Source: Salvia splendens (taxonomy: Eukaryota > Streptophyta > Magnoliopsida > Lamiales > Lamiaceae). Taken from it: DNA of 64,000 bases. The notes below the pieces were generated by a model, which did not search any database, had not been told where the DNA came from, and saw only the letters and a program-made list of their open reading frames with translations. Shown piece by piece: positions 1-9,744 of the stretch (position 1 is the first letter of the stretch; each line of letters starts with the position of its first letter). Where the stretch lies: assembly GCF_004379255.2 (NCBI RefSeq), contig NC_056052.1:7502001-7566000 (forward strand). Direction: 5' to 3'. Position numbers and translations under genes: made by a program.

Positions 1-657
1 ATAAGGGGTTTTCTGGGGCACGCGGGATTTTACCGCCGATTCATTAAAGACTTCGCCAAAATTGCCCAACCCCTCACCAGACTCCTCCAAAAAGAATTAT
101 AATTCAATTTTGATGATCAATGCAAGGACGCTTTCAACTTGCTCAAGGAAAAGTTGATATCCGCACCGATTATCCGGGCTCCTGACTAGGATCATCCGTT
201 CGAAGTGATGTGTGATGCCAGTGATTATGCAGTAGGAGCGGTTCTGGGTCAGAAGATCGAGGGAAAAAGGTATGTGATCTTTTATGCATCTAAGACATTG
301 AATCAATCTCAAAGGAATGATGATACCACAGAGAAGGAGATGCTAGCCGTGGTTTATTCATTCGAGAAGTTTCAGCAGTACTTTTTGGGGTCAAGGGTCA
401 TCGTTTATACTGACCACGCAGCCATTAAGTACCTGGTTACCAAGAAAGAATCCAAACCCCACTTAATCCGATGGGTACTCTTGTTACAAGAGTTCGATTG
501 GGAGGTGGAAGACAAGAACTGGGTTGAAAATAAGGTTGCAGATCATTTGGGCAGGATAGTGCAGGATGGAAATAGCGAGGAGGTGAGAGATCGATTCCCG
601 GAAGAAAATTGTGTGAAGTTATTTTCACCGCCAGAAAAATGGACTGGGAAGAAGTGA
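1..657 (+). pseudogene. Ty3/gypsy reverse transcriptase C-terminus and RNase H (decayed)
   Basis: Reading frame 1 from the first base gives the thumb/connection end of a gypsy RT (GFLGHAGFYRRFIKDF) followed by the RNase H domain ([68 protein letters not shown]). These are standard landmarks of plant gypsy RNase H, which degrades RNA in the RNA:DNA hybrid during reverse transcription. Stops in the same frame at about 103 and 187 break the link between RT and RNase H. The RT active site lies left of the window. Confidence 0.9.
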
Positions 658-791
658 TGAAGCTTACTGGCCAGGATGTGACAGAAAGAGGAAAGGAAAA
701 AGTAGGGGAGGAGCCATGGTATGCGGACCTAGCCAACTACCTCGTTTCAGGGGAGCTTCCAGAAGTGCCAAACGTCACCAAAGCTTAAAGA

Positions 792-2018
792 ATGAAGATC
801 AAGAGTGAGTCGAAATACTACTTTTGGGAAGACCCGTATCTTTGGAGGGTAAGAGCCGATCAAGTGATAAGAAGATGCGTTCCTGACTGGGAGCAGAGGG
901 ACGTATTGACGCATTGCCACTCTCTGGCATGTGGAGGACATTTCGGTCCCAAGAAGACGGCGAGAAAGATTCTGGATAGCGGATTTTATTGGCCAACCCT
1001 CAACAAAGATGCCTACGAGTTTTGTAGAAGTTGTGAGCGTTGTCAACTGACCGGTGGAATATCCGCGCGAGACGAAATGCCGCAAGTCCCGATCATTGTT
1101 TGTGAGTTGTTCGACATGGGGGATGGATTTCATGGGGCCTTTTCCCTCGTCGTATGGAAACTTATATATCTTAGTTGCAGTTGACTACGTCTCCAAATGG
1201 GTAGAGGCCAAGGCCACGAGCACGTGTGAAGCAAGAGAGGTAGCCAAGTTCCTCAAAAGTAACATTTTCAGTCGATTCGGAGTACCAAGGGCCATAATAT
1301 CCGATCAAGGCACCCACTTCTGTAACCGCACCATCGAAGCCTTGATGAAGAAGTACGGAGTGCATCACAGACTATCAAGCCCCTACCACCCGCAAGCGAA
1401 CGAGCAAGCAGAGATCTCTAACCGAGAGGTAAAGAAGATTCTGGAGAAGACCGTAAATCCTTTCAGGAATGACTGGAGTATGAGGTTAGAGGATGCTCTA
1501 TGGGCATATCTCATAGCCAACAACCGATAGGAATGTCCTCGTACCGAATCGTTTTTGGAAAAATGTGCCACTTACCAGTGGGAATTGAGCACCGAGCATA
1601 CTGGGCAGTACAACAAGTGAATATGGATGCTACAGCCTGTGAAGTGGAAAGGAAGCTGCAGCTGCATGAGTTAGAGGAACTCAGATTGGAGTCGTTTGAT
1701 TCAGCCATGTGGTACAAAGAGCGAACCAAATTGTTGCACGACAGGAATCTAAGGACCAAAGATCTTCATGTTGGGCAGAAAATACTACTCTTCCAGTCGA
1801 GGTTGAAGCTCATGCCTGGAAAACTCAAGTCGAAATGGACAGGGCCTTATGTCATCACCGCACTCCGTTCTAATGGAGCAGTGGAGATTTCAGGGAGTCT
1901 TCCTAACTCTGAACCCTTTATTGTGAATGGGCATAGGCTGAAGGTATTTAGGGCCAATAGTGATGTGGCTGTAGTGGATGAGATCCCACTGCAACCACAT
2001 ACTCAGGTTTCATACTGA
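792..2018 (+). pseudogene. Ty3/gypsy integrase (frameshifted)
   Basis: The N-terminal zinc-binding region is readable at 792-1100 (HCHSLACGGHFGPKK then CRSCERCQ). After a frameshift near 1060-1110 the catalytic core continues ([15 protein letters not shown] and an E in [12 protein letters not shown]), supplying the D, D and E expected of an integrase. A stop at about 1528 and another shift lead into the C-terminal part (VGQKILLFQSRLKLMPGKLKSKW, cited in pieces: WTGPYVIT, VNGHRLKVF), which ends at 2018. The enzyme would insert the cDNA into chromosomes; this copy cannot make it whole. The spacer 2019-2649 to the next ORF shows nothing recognisable. Confidence 0.88.
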
Positions 2019-2649
2019 CCGGTAGGATGGGGATTGGAATTCCACTGGACTAGCTCCTTTTAGCGTAATGTACATATGCTGGCAAAGTAGAATTCCAATA
2101 TTCCTAAGTAAGATGTAAATATGGTACATATGTGGTAGTTAATTAATTTGAACCTTTGCATGCTAGTTAATTTAAGAAAACCCAAAAATATTTTTAGGAC
2201 CTCAAATGTTAATTGGGAGTAAGTACTGACCATCAGAATACCATTTTGGTGAAACTACCCAATTTATTTAAGTGTCCTTTTTACTTTGTTTCTACTCTAG
2301 GAAAATATAGGGGGAAATCATTATAGGGCATAATTTGAATTTGGGGCTTGCTGCAGCTTTGCAGGCGGGCAGCGACTGAAAAGAGGCGCGTGGCGCAGTG
2401 AAAGGACGGGCGACATCCAATCAGAAGACCGCTAGCTAAACCGTCCCTCACACTAACCAAAGCCAACCTAGAACCGCCTATCACCGGTTACAAACCCCAA
2501 CTACCCTTTTTCCACCCCATAACTGAACCGTATCTCCCATTTTTCATTTCACAAACCCTCAATTTTTCCATTTCTCTCTGCATTTTTCCACCATCACTCC
2601 ACGAAAAAACCACCACTCACATTCACCCATGAAATCACAGATCTAAACC

Positions 2650-5459
2650 ATGGGAAAGAAAGCCTGGGCGAAGAAAGTAAAGGGTGAGAAATCTACTGCT
2701 CACCGCAGGGAGAAACCCCAGAGCGCAACCGCCCGTGGAAGTGCGACCTCCGAACCCGCCATCTCCGGCGCCAGTTCCTCAGGCGCCGACGATGATTTCT
2801 TTAGACGCCATGGCGGAGTTTCTGCGACTACAAGACCCTAATCGGGACTGGACAGCGGCGTTGGCCGGATTCAGTCAAATAGGGGGAGCAGGGGACGCGA
2901 CCAGAGGAGCCCCATCTGAACCGAATGTGCAATCCACGGTACAACCAACTGTTTCCATTCTGATTTCCGCCGAAATTCCACCTGAAAGAAAATCTCCATC
3001 GGTAACCGTACCACCAGAATCTTCGGAAGCCTCCCAAACTCCACAACAAAGTGATTCGATGGAGGTTGACCCCATTTCCGCCCATTACAATTCCGACTCA
3101 GATGAACGTGAAGCGAGGAAAAGCAGGGAACATGGGAGCCTACAAGGAGACGATGAACCAGAGAAAACGCCGCCGGCGGGGACCGTTTCTTAAGGAACGG
3201 CGAGGGAAGAGATAGATTTAAATGAGGCGGCCAAAAAACAAGGCCTAATGACAGATGACGTATTTCAGGCAATTTTGGATGGAGTAAACCAAAGGGAAGA
3301 TGATACTGCCACGATGGTTGAGGATCTAAACCTCACATCTAGGGCAGTAGGAGAAGGTGAAGAAGGCAGGTCAGGAGAGAAAGAGCCAGAGCCAGTGAAC
3401 CCCCAGACAGAGGCGGGGAAGAGTGATGTGCATGTGGAAGCAGAACAAACAGAAGCAAGAGCGGAGATACCAAAACCAGTAGCACCTCCGGTGACTAAAC
3501 CGAAGGCAGTCAAGAGGAAGTTGGTGTTGAAGGGCGACCCTAGGGCAGAACAGCCAAAGCCGCAAAGGGTATCTCAATGATGCTTAGGAAAGTGGGCAGC
3601 TAGTAAGGCGAAGCCGAACACGGAGGCAGATCCGATGGAGATCTTGAGTGACGAGGAAAGGGCTACTCCCACAAAACCTGGGGATGAGTTTTTGTCTACT
3701 ATTGACTTAGTGGTCAGGGTGAAGAGGCAGACGGGATGGCTGAGGGTCTGGACCTCGCATCCAGGTCAGTAGGCCACAAGGAGACCAGTCCTACTGCCCA
3801 GGATCAATTTTCAACACAAGCTGAGAAGGAACCCGAAGAAGAAAAAGACGAGGATGACGGAGAGGAAGCTAGATATCAGGAAGAAAGAAAACGGAAGGGG
3901 AAGGCCCCTATGAAGAAAAAGCCTAGCAACAAGAAGCCACGTACAGTAAACACTGGCATAGTCATTACTGAGTCAGTTCAGCGAGCCCAGGAACACCGGG
4001 GGGAACAAAGTGATAGCGAATACGCTGTCAGTGAAGAGTCAGAATCGGACAACGATATTTCCCTGGAGGACGAGGAGTACAGTGAGCAACAGCTTCTGCA
4101 CGATCATCGGGAGCTAGTACATCCCCCGGTAGAGAGACTGAGGTACCGGCGCTGGACAGTGGACCTTACTGATGATCTGGTGGAGGAGATGAAGCTTTTC
4201 GACTCGAAGGAGCTACAAAAGTTTTCGATAGCAAGTATGAAGGGAGTAAGCAAGTGAAGAGAGGAAAGGTACTTCATATTCCTTCTTTAGATGAGTTGGG
4301 TGCCCGCGAGCAGTTTCTCTCTTATTTGCACGCGTTAGGATTCGAATGGTTGTTAGAGAATGGAGATCTGAGTGTCCCGGTTAGATTAGCGAAGGAGTTT
4401 TTCACGACCTTTAGGTTTAAGGTCACCACTGATCTAGATGAGGAATGTATCAGTTTTAGGTTGTTTGGCGGAGAGATACAGATGAATCTGATTGAGTGGA
4501 TCGTGTGTTTGGGAATGTCCAGTTTGGAGGAGGCCATAGGGCCTGAGTGGAGAAGTAGGGAGTGGGGAATTCCCCACAGACATGTGGAATTTGAGCCCCA
4601 GGAGGCATGGGATGAGTTAACTCACCCAGTCTCTGGAGAATTTTTATCCACTCTCTCTCGCTCAATCCATTTCAATAACCCAATCCTACGCCTAGTCCAG
4701 CTTCACTTGGACTTCAATTTGTTGGGGCAGTCGAACTCCGCTGTCAGGACATCGATGACGGAATTATACCTTCTCTGGTGCACCAAGCACGGAAGGAAGT
4801 TACATCTGGGTTTTTGGACCGCCTACCAATGCCATCTAATTGCCACCAACCTAGCGAGAAATCTCACTCTATGCCATATCTTGGGAATGTTCGTCCGAAA
4901 CAACATCATCATCACGGAGGCCGATGACTTATCCGACCAGATCATGGTGGACCCTCCTGGTCTCTTTGATACACCTTTGTTCGTCCGAACGAACACCGTT
5001 TACATGAGGCAGGGCGTACCACGTTTCTATGCAATGGGAGAAGAAGCTATGCCTACAGGGAGAGCGACGGCAGCCCAGGGAACACCAGAGCAGGAGCAGA
5101 GGCAGGAGAAGTTGGAAAAAGCAGTGGAAGAGTTGGCGGAAGAGAATTGAAAAGCAAGAGCGGAGTTAAGCCGTTTGGCAATTGAGATGGAAGGAATCTT
5201 GAACGAGTTGGGAACTGGGAAGTTGGTCCGTGAATCTGGACCGAGTGGCCACGGAGGCAGAACTAATGAACCACAAGTATCAGAGGAGGTAGTACCCGAG
5301 ACGAAAGAAGCAGAACAGAAAGAAGAAGCGGAACAAGAGGAAGGAGATGCCGAAGAGTCGGCAGAATCTGGGAACAAACAGTCCGAGAATGAGGAGGAAC
5401 AACCGAAAGAACCACCTGCACCACAACCTGCCCCGCGAAGGAGCAGGAGGAACAAGTGA
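2650..5459 (+). pseudogene. Post-integrase ORF of Athila-type element (ATHILA ORF-1-like)
   Basis: A long protein is spread over three frames: start near 2650 (MGKKAWAKKVKGEK), acidic and low-complexity stretches at 2684-3580 and 3736-4257, then a folded-looking domain at 4254-5050, and an E/Q-rich tail to 5459. The folded part has a pattern I associate with the ATHILA ORF-1 / putative plant transposon protein families (REQFLSYLHALGFEWLL, FFTTFRFKVTTDL, ISFRLFGGEIQMNLIEW). It ends in a basic RRSRRNK tail. At least three frameshifts and stops (about 3191, 3578, 5148) make it a pseudogene. It occupies the env-like position of Athila elements, but I see no clear signal peptide or membrane anchor. 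Function unknown. Confidence 0.7.
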
Positions 5460-5587
5460 CCACCACCCCACCTGACCAGTTAGTTTTCTTTTTATTTTCA
5501 GTTTTTAGTTTTTCGTATTTTAATTGTGTTTTACTTTTTTTTTTAGGTAGTATAATCTGTGTAGTACGTGAGCAAACCCCTTTCATA

Positions 5588-5810
5588 ACACTTAGCCTAC
5601 GCAATAGTCTAAGTGTGAGAAGTAAAGGGTTTGCTATTTTTGGTGCATGTGTTTGTGTTTTCTGTTTTCTTTTTCGTATGCATGTCAACTCACACTTAGC
5701 CTATTATATAGTCTAAGTGTGAGGAGTTTGTTGTATATATATGTTTAGGTTTGATGGTTTCTGTTTAGATTTTAAACTCTCCCACTTAGCCTATTATATA
5801 GTCTAAGTGT
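5588..5810. repeat. Three regularly spaced short hairpins (CACTTAG...CTAAGTG)
   Basis: ACACTTAG and CTAAGTGT face each other at 5588-5595/5609-5616 and again at 5692-5699/5713-5720. A third copy lies at 5783-5789/5803-5810, with a loop of about 12-13 bases each time. The second and third copies have the same loop (CCTATTATATAGT). They lie in the non-coding stretch between the Athila-type ORF and the 3' LTR, spaced about 104 and 91 bases apart. Confidence 0.85.
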
Positions 5811-5866
5811 GAGAAGTTTTTAGTATAAGTATGTCTTGTTGTGTTTTGGTATGTCTGTGTGTCAGC

Positions 5867-5956
5867 CATACTGGCCATTACCTTTTTTTCCACTTCACAG
5901 CCTTATCTGAGGGCAGACACGTGTGAAGTGGGAGGGGGGATGTAATGGCCAGTATG
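5867..5956. repeat. Nested long hairpin upstream of 3' LTR
   Basis: The outer arms CATACTGGCCATTAC (5867-5881) and GTAATGGCCAGTATG (5942-5956) are exact inverted repeats of 15 bases. Inside them CCACTTCAC (5890-5898) pairs with GTGAAGTGG (5923-5931). A purine run, GTGGGAGGGGGGA, precedes 5941. The structure lies in the retroelement's untranslated 3' region. Confidence 0.85.
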
Positions 5957-5959
5957 ACA

Positions 5960-7274
5960 TGTGTATATATGTGTTATCTGTGTTTAAGTGTTTGTGTAGT
6001 GTCTAGGTCTAGTTTTTTATTTTGATTGGGCTTAAAACTCAACTGTCTCGAACTGACGGTGAGGGGAATTGAGGGAGATAGGACATGCTGGAAAATGGAA
6101 ACCACCCCCCCCTTAGTATCTCCTAGTCAGTATATATGATGCGAGTATGAGAGAAAAACCCACACTTAGAGCCCAAACACAAAAGCCCTCTTAAAATGTG
6201 AGTTAAAAGCCTAAAGTGGAACCACTTTCTACTAATTCAGAAAAGAAAAGAGTGGCTGCCACAAGGTGCCTAGGGTAAAGTGACCGCGTGTAGCAACACT
6301 GAAGGCAGTAGGAACCCTCCCCCCAAAAAAAAAATATTTTCCAACCCTTAGAACCCCACTTTTTAGCCATATATACCCAGATATAACCCCTAGCCCCTGG
6401 AATTGTGTGTGTGCGAGGCATAAGACAAGAAAACAACTGGCCAGCAGGACATACAAGAAGAAAACCAAGTGGAAGAAATAGAGAGGCAAGGAGAAAATGA
6501 CCAGGAAGAGATTCCAGGCCCCAAAAAGATAAGAAGGAATAAGGGTGGCGAAGCCACAGAAGAAAATGAGAAAATGCGAAGAAAATGGTCGAAAATACTT
6601 GACCACAAAAAGAATGAGAAGGAATAAGGGTGGCGAAGCCACAAGACGCTACTGACCAATTGGGAAGCAACTTTGGAAAAAGTCCATCCAAGCAGAAGTG
6701 GCAGCCGAAAGCCTGAGCGCACACAGTTCCCCGCATCAGAATAAAGTAATGATTTTTGAACCTTAGAGCCTTAGGAACAACCACCCCAAACACTATAACC
6801 CAATAGCCCTGTTACAAGCCTAAAAGACCTTCAGTAGCCGCACGTGAGATCTAAGTCAGAAGCATCTGTGGTTCAGCGCTATGAGAGAATAAAGTCCTAA
6901 CATCCCCAGTGAGGAGTGAGCGACTGAGAGAATCCAGTGTTAAGCCGAGAGTGTGGGTGATCTTGACAAGCGGATGTACTGACTGGGAAGGAAAGGGGGG
7001 CGGCGGAAATTCAAGGCTGTCTAAGGCCGGATTGCACCTAATCCCAAGGGGAGGGATGGTTGAAAATATAGCCCAGTTACTGTATTTACTGTGTTAACGT
7101 GTTTAAGTGTTTTTAGTTCTGTTTATGTGTATGTGTCTGTGCTTATGTGTTTTTCTTTGCGCCATAGTTTAGGGTCTAGGTTAGGATAGAGTCGGTCAGG
7201 GGAGTAACCATGCTAGAATTCGACTTACTTGTTTTGTTGTTCTTCACGCTTAAGGACAAGCATGTGGTAAGTGT
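5960..7274. other. Non-coding 3' internal region of the gypsy element
   Basis: No credible gene is present. A 27-base direct repeat beginning AGAAGGAATAAGGGTGGCG occurs near 6530 and 6613. The last bases before 7275 resemble a decayed polypurine tract (AAGTGTGAGTAGTTTA) following GGACAAGCATG, the arrangement usual just before a gypsy 3' LTR. Confidence 0.6.
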
Positions 7275-8808
7275 GAGTAGTTTAATAAGTCGTATTCTAG
7301 GCCTTGGTTACTGGTCAGTATAATGTGCATAATTGGAATATATCTGTAAAACAGTTGCTAAAGTGTGCAGGGAAGTGTTCCAGCTAGTATGGGAATGTTA
7401 GGAGAATTCAGGTGAAAAGGGCGTCAGGATGTTGCTATCCTGACCAGTATGCATGCTAAAAAGGCTCGAGATGGAGAAGAATGATAGCTGGGAAGATTAG
7501 CCGCAAGCAAGGGGGCAAAAGAGTCACTTCATGTTTGAAGTCTACCCTAAAAATCAAGGGCAGGCCTCCCTATAAAAGGAAGCCACTTGGAGAGAGAATC
7601 ATCATCAATTAGTTCATGAACTCCTACGCTTAGTTAGCAATCTCTCTTCGGTAGATCAATCCTTCAGCATTATCCTTCATATTCTCGTTCCTCGCCGATA
7701 GCCATGGTCACCTGAAGCTCATCAGTTCGCCGGAGTTCTGCATTATCTCGTTCCAGCCAGCGTGTTTTGTAGAGTTAGCAGTTTCATCGCCCGGAGTGGC
7801 AAACAATCTTTAATTGCTTTCTTAGTTAATCTTTACGTGTTTCCTTACGTTGGACCTGTTGCTCTTTCAATTTCCGTTTGCTTTTGAAGAATTTCGTTTA
7901 GATCCAAACACCTTTTATGCAATGAAGTTGTCTTTGAGCATCGTTTTCTGTTGAATCTGTTTCATTCTGCCTAGGTAGCTTAAATCCAATAGTTACGGTA
8001 ATTTCCAGTGTTGAGTCGCATGTTTTCATTTCTGTAGTTAATCTGCCTGAGTTTGCAAGTCTAGATAGCTATTAGATTTTAGATCTGAAATGGTTAAATG
8101 TGAAAGCTTAGTTTACGTAGTTTCTGCCACCTTGCATGTCACCCAGTAAGCATGATTTCAGTTTCGTTAGATTAATCTTTTAATTTGGAGTTTTTAATTT
8201 TGGATCTGAGTTGTGAAGTTTGTTAATCTGTGTTTCTCGTTCATGAAATCTGAGATTGTTGATCTGAGTTTATTCATGTTGAAGAAGATAACATCCACAT
8301 CCAAGTTTGGGACCACTTTTACTTTTTAGTTACTTTTTTGCTTTTGTCCTTTACTTTTTCTACCTTTTCAGCTGGTACCCTACAGATCTGTCAGTCTAGT
8401 CACCTAACTACCTCTTTTCCTCTGATATTCCGTTTAGCTTTTTATAGTAATCCCGTACCTTACACATATTTTCAGAGACATAATGTCCCCTACTCTCACA
8501 TACACAACTGCTTATCAAACGTCTCTCACACCTCCTAATCAGTAGAGTAACATCTTAACTTCCAGCCTAGATAAAGTCTCAACCCAAAGCGTGGTAGCTA
8601 ACCAAACCTCTCCAGAATTTCACCACAATTCCCAAAGCGCATTCATCTCTGTGGGATTCGACCCTAACGTCCACTATACTAGTCAGTAGAAGTGGGTTGA
8701 GGAATTATTGATACCAGGTTCAGGCATAGATGGGGTTCCATCCTGATCAGTAGGATACATCCTGTGCTCGATACGACACCTGACACAAACCTGCTCTTTC
8801 AATAATCA
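7275..8808 (+). repeat. 3' LTR of Athila-type element
   Basis: Similar over its length to the inverted LTR at 12479-13972. Shared blocks include the CTAGG..TTGGTTACTGGTCAGTAT start, the stretch around the TATA box, and the end region GAAGTGGGTTGAGGAAT. A TATAAAAG box at 7571-7578 with GCCACTTGGAGAGAGA just downstream marks the likely promoter and U3/R boundary. Its first bases have mutated from TG to TA, and the exact last base is uncertain. Confidence 0.8.
7571..7578 (+). promoter_or_regulatory. LTR TATA box
   Basis: TATAAAAG sits in a block conserved between the two gypsy LTRs of this window (the other copy is near 13675 on the minus strand). Conservation of this block between diverged LTRs supports promoter function of the family. 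Confidence 0.6.
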
Positions 8809-8868
8809 ATGCATTAATCTAAGTCTAAGCTATCTTGTTTTAGTCACAGCAGATTAATAGCGCTCTTA

Positions 8869-9741
8869 GAGCATCCGCAACGCATCTCTTAACCGTTTCT
8901 TATCTCGTCTCTCCGAGACAAGACGGTAAAGAGACAAGACGGTTAAGAGACGTCCCGGAGGGACGGTTGGCGAGACAGCTCCCCACGCGCATTGGCGACG
9001 TGGCGAGCTCCGGTTCGTCCGTGACGCCCAACCGCCGGCCTGCGAGTTGGCGTCGTTTTTTATCCGAAAAAATTGTTTTTTTGTTTTTTTTAATAATTCA
9101 GAAAAATTCAAAAATTTTAAAAAATTACCAAAAATATACTAGCCGTTTTTTACAAATTTTTAAATTTTTTTTTTTGTATTTTTTTAAGCCCTTAATGACT
9201 TCTATAAATATCAAATCATTCCCACAAATTAATCCACCATAAAAAAAACTCTCTATTCTCACTCAAACACTCTACATTCTTCATCTCAAAACATTATTCT
9301 TCTCTCAAATTTAATCCATTCATGGATCCATTTGAGCAAATGCGTCGAATAATGGAAGAATCGCTAGAAGAAGATCGACGTAGAGAGGAGGAGGAAGATC
9401 GACGTAGAAGAAGAAGAATCGGAAGATTTTAAATTATATTTTTTTTTATTTTTTTTTAAGATTTTATTAATGTGGTTTTTTATTTTTTTAGAATTTTAAG
9501 TTGTAATTTTATTTTATTTAATGAAGTGTGTTTTTATTAATTGAATTTGTTGGAAATAAAAATAAAAAATGAAATTGAATGAATAGTTAAGGGATGAGAT
9601 GGTTAAGAGATGGTTAAGAGATTGAGGATTGCAGGTGATGTCTCTTAGATAAGAGATGAGATGAAATGTACAGTGGGGTCCATAAATAGTGAAGAGATGA
9701 GACGGTTAAGAGACGGATAAGAGACAGCGTTGCAGATGGCC
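8869..9741 (+). mobile_element. PIF/Harbinger-type deletion derivative (transposase lineage)
   Basis: Ends are GAGCATCCGCAACGC and GCGTTGCAGATGGCC (inverted), flanked by TTA on the left and TAA on the right, as expected for the PIF/Harbinger superfamily. It keeps a TATA-like box (TATAAATA near 9203) and a 36-codon ORF at 9322-9432 starting MDPFEQMRRIMEESLEED. That ORF matches the N-terminus of the transposase in the element at 59413-61432 (MDPFEQLRRIMKESLAED). The rest of the transposase is gone and replaced by an Arg-rich tail. The last 180 bases are nearly the same as in the elements at 9745-11595 and 59413-61432. Confidence 0.85.
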
Positions 9742-9744
9742 TAA

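Larger units (their letters stand above)
1..8808 (+). mobile_element. Athila-type Ty3/gypsy retrotransposon, 5' part outside window
   Basis: The order seen is end of reverse transcriptase, RNase H, integrase, a long ORF downstream of integrase, about 1.8 kb of non-coding DNA and a 3' LTR. Integrase lying after RNase H is the Ty3/gypsy order, and a large extra ORF between integrase and the 3' LTR is a hallmark of the Athila lineage. All coding parts carry stops and frameshifts, so this is a dead copy. The LTR start (about 7275) was set by comparison with the related LTR at 12479-13972, whose RC begins TGATAAGTCG where this copy has TAATAAGTCG. The right end is less certain (8787-8808). The left LTR lies beyond the window, so no target-site duplication can be checked. 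Confidence 0.88.

Noticed and set aside
5941..5960. TGTAATGGCC after a purine run as the start of the 3' LTR
   Set aside because: The LTR of the related element at 12479-13972 matches only from about 7275 on, and the purine run belongs to a hairpin with arms at 5867-5881 and 5942-5956.
6203..6793. 196-codon minus-strand frame with hydrophobic composition
   Set aside because: Phe/Leu/Ser-rich translation of a purine-rich non-coding strand within the gypsy 3' region; no start context or motif.
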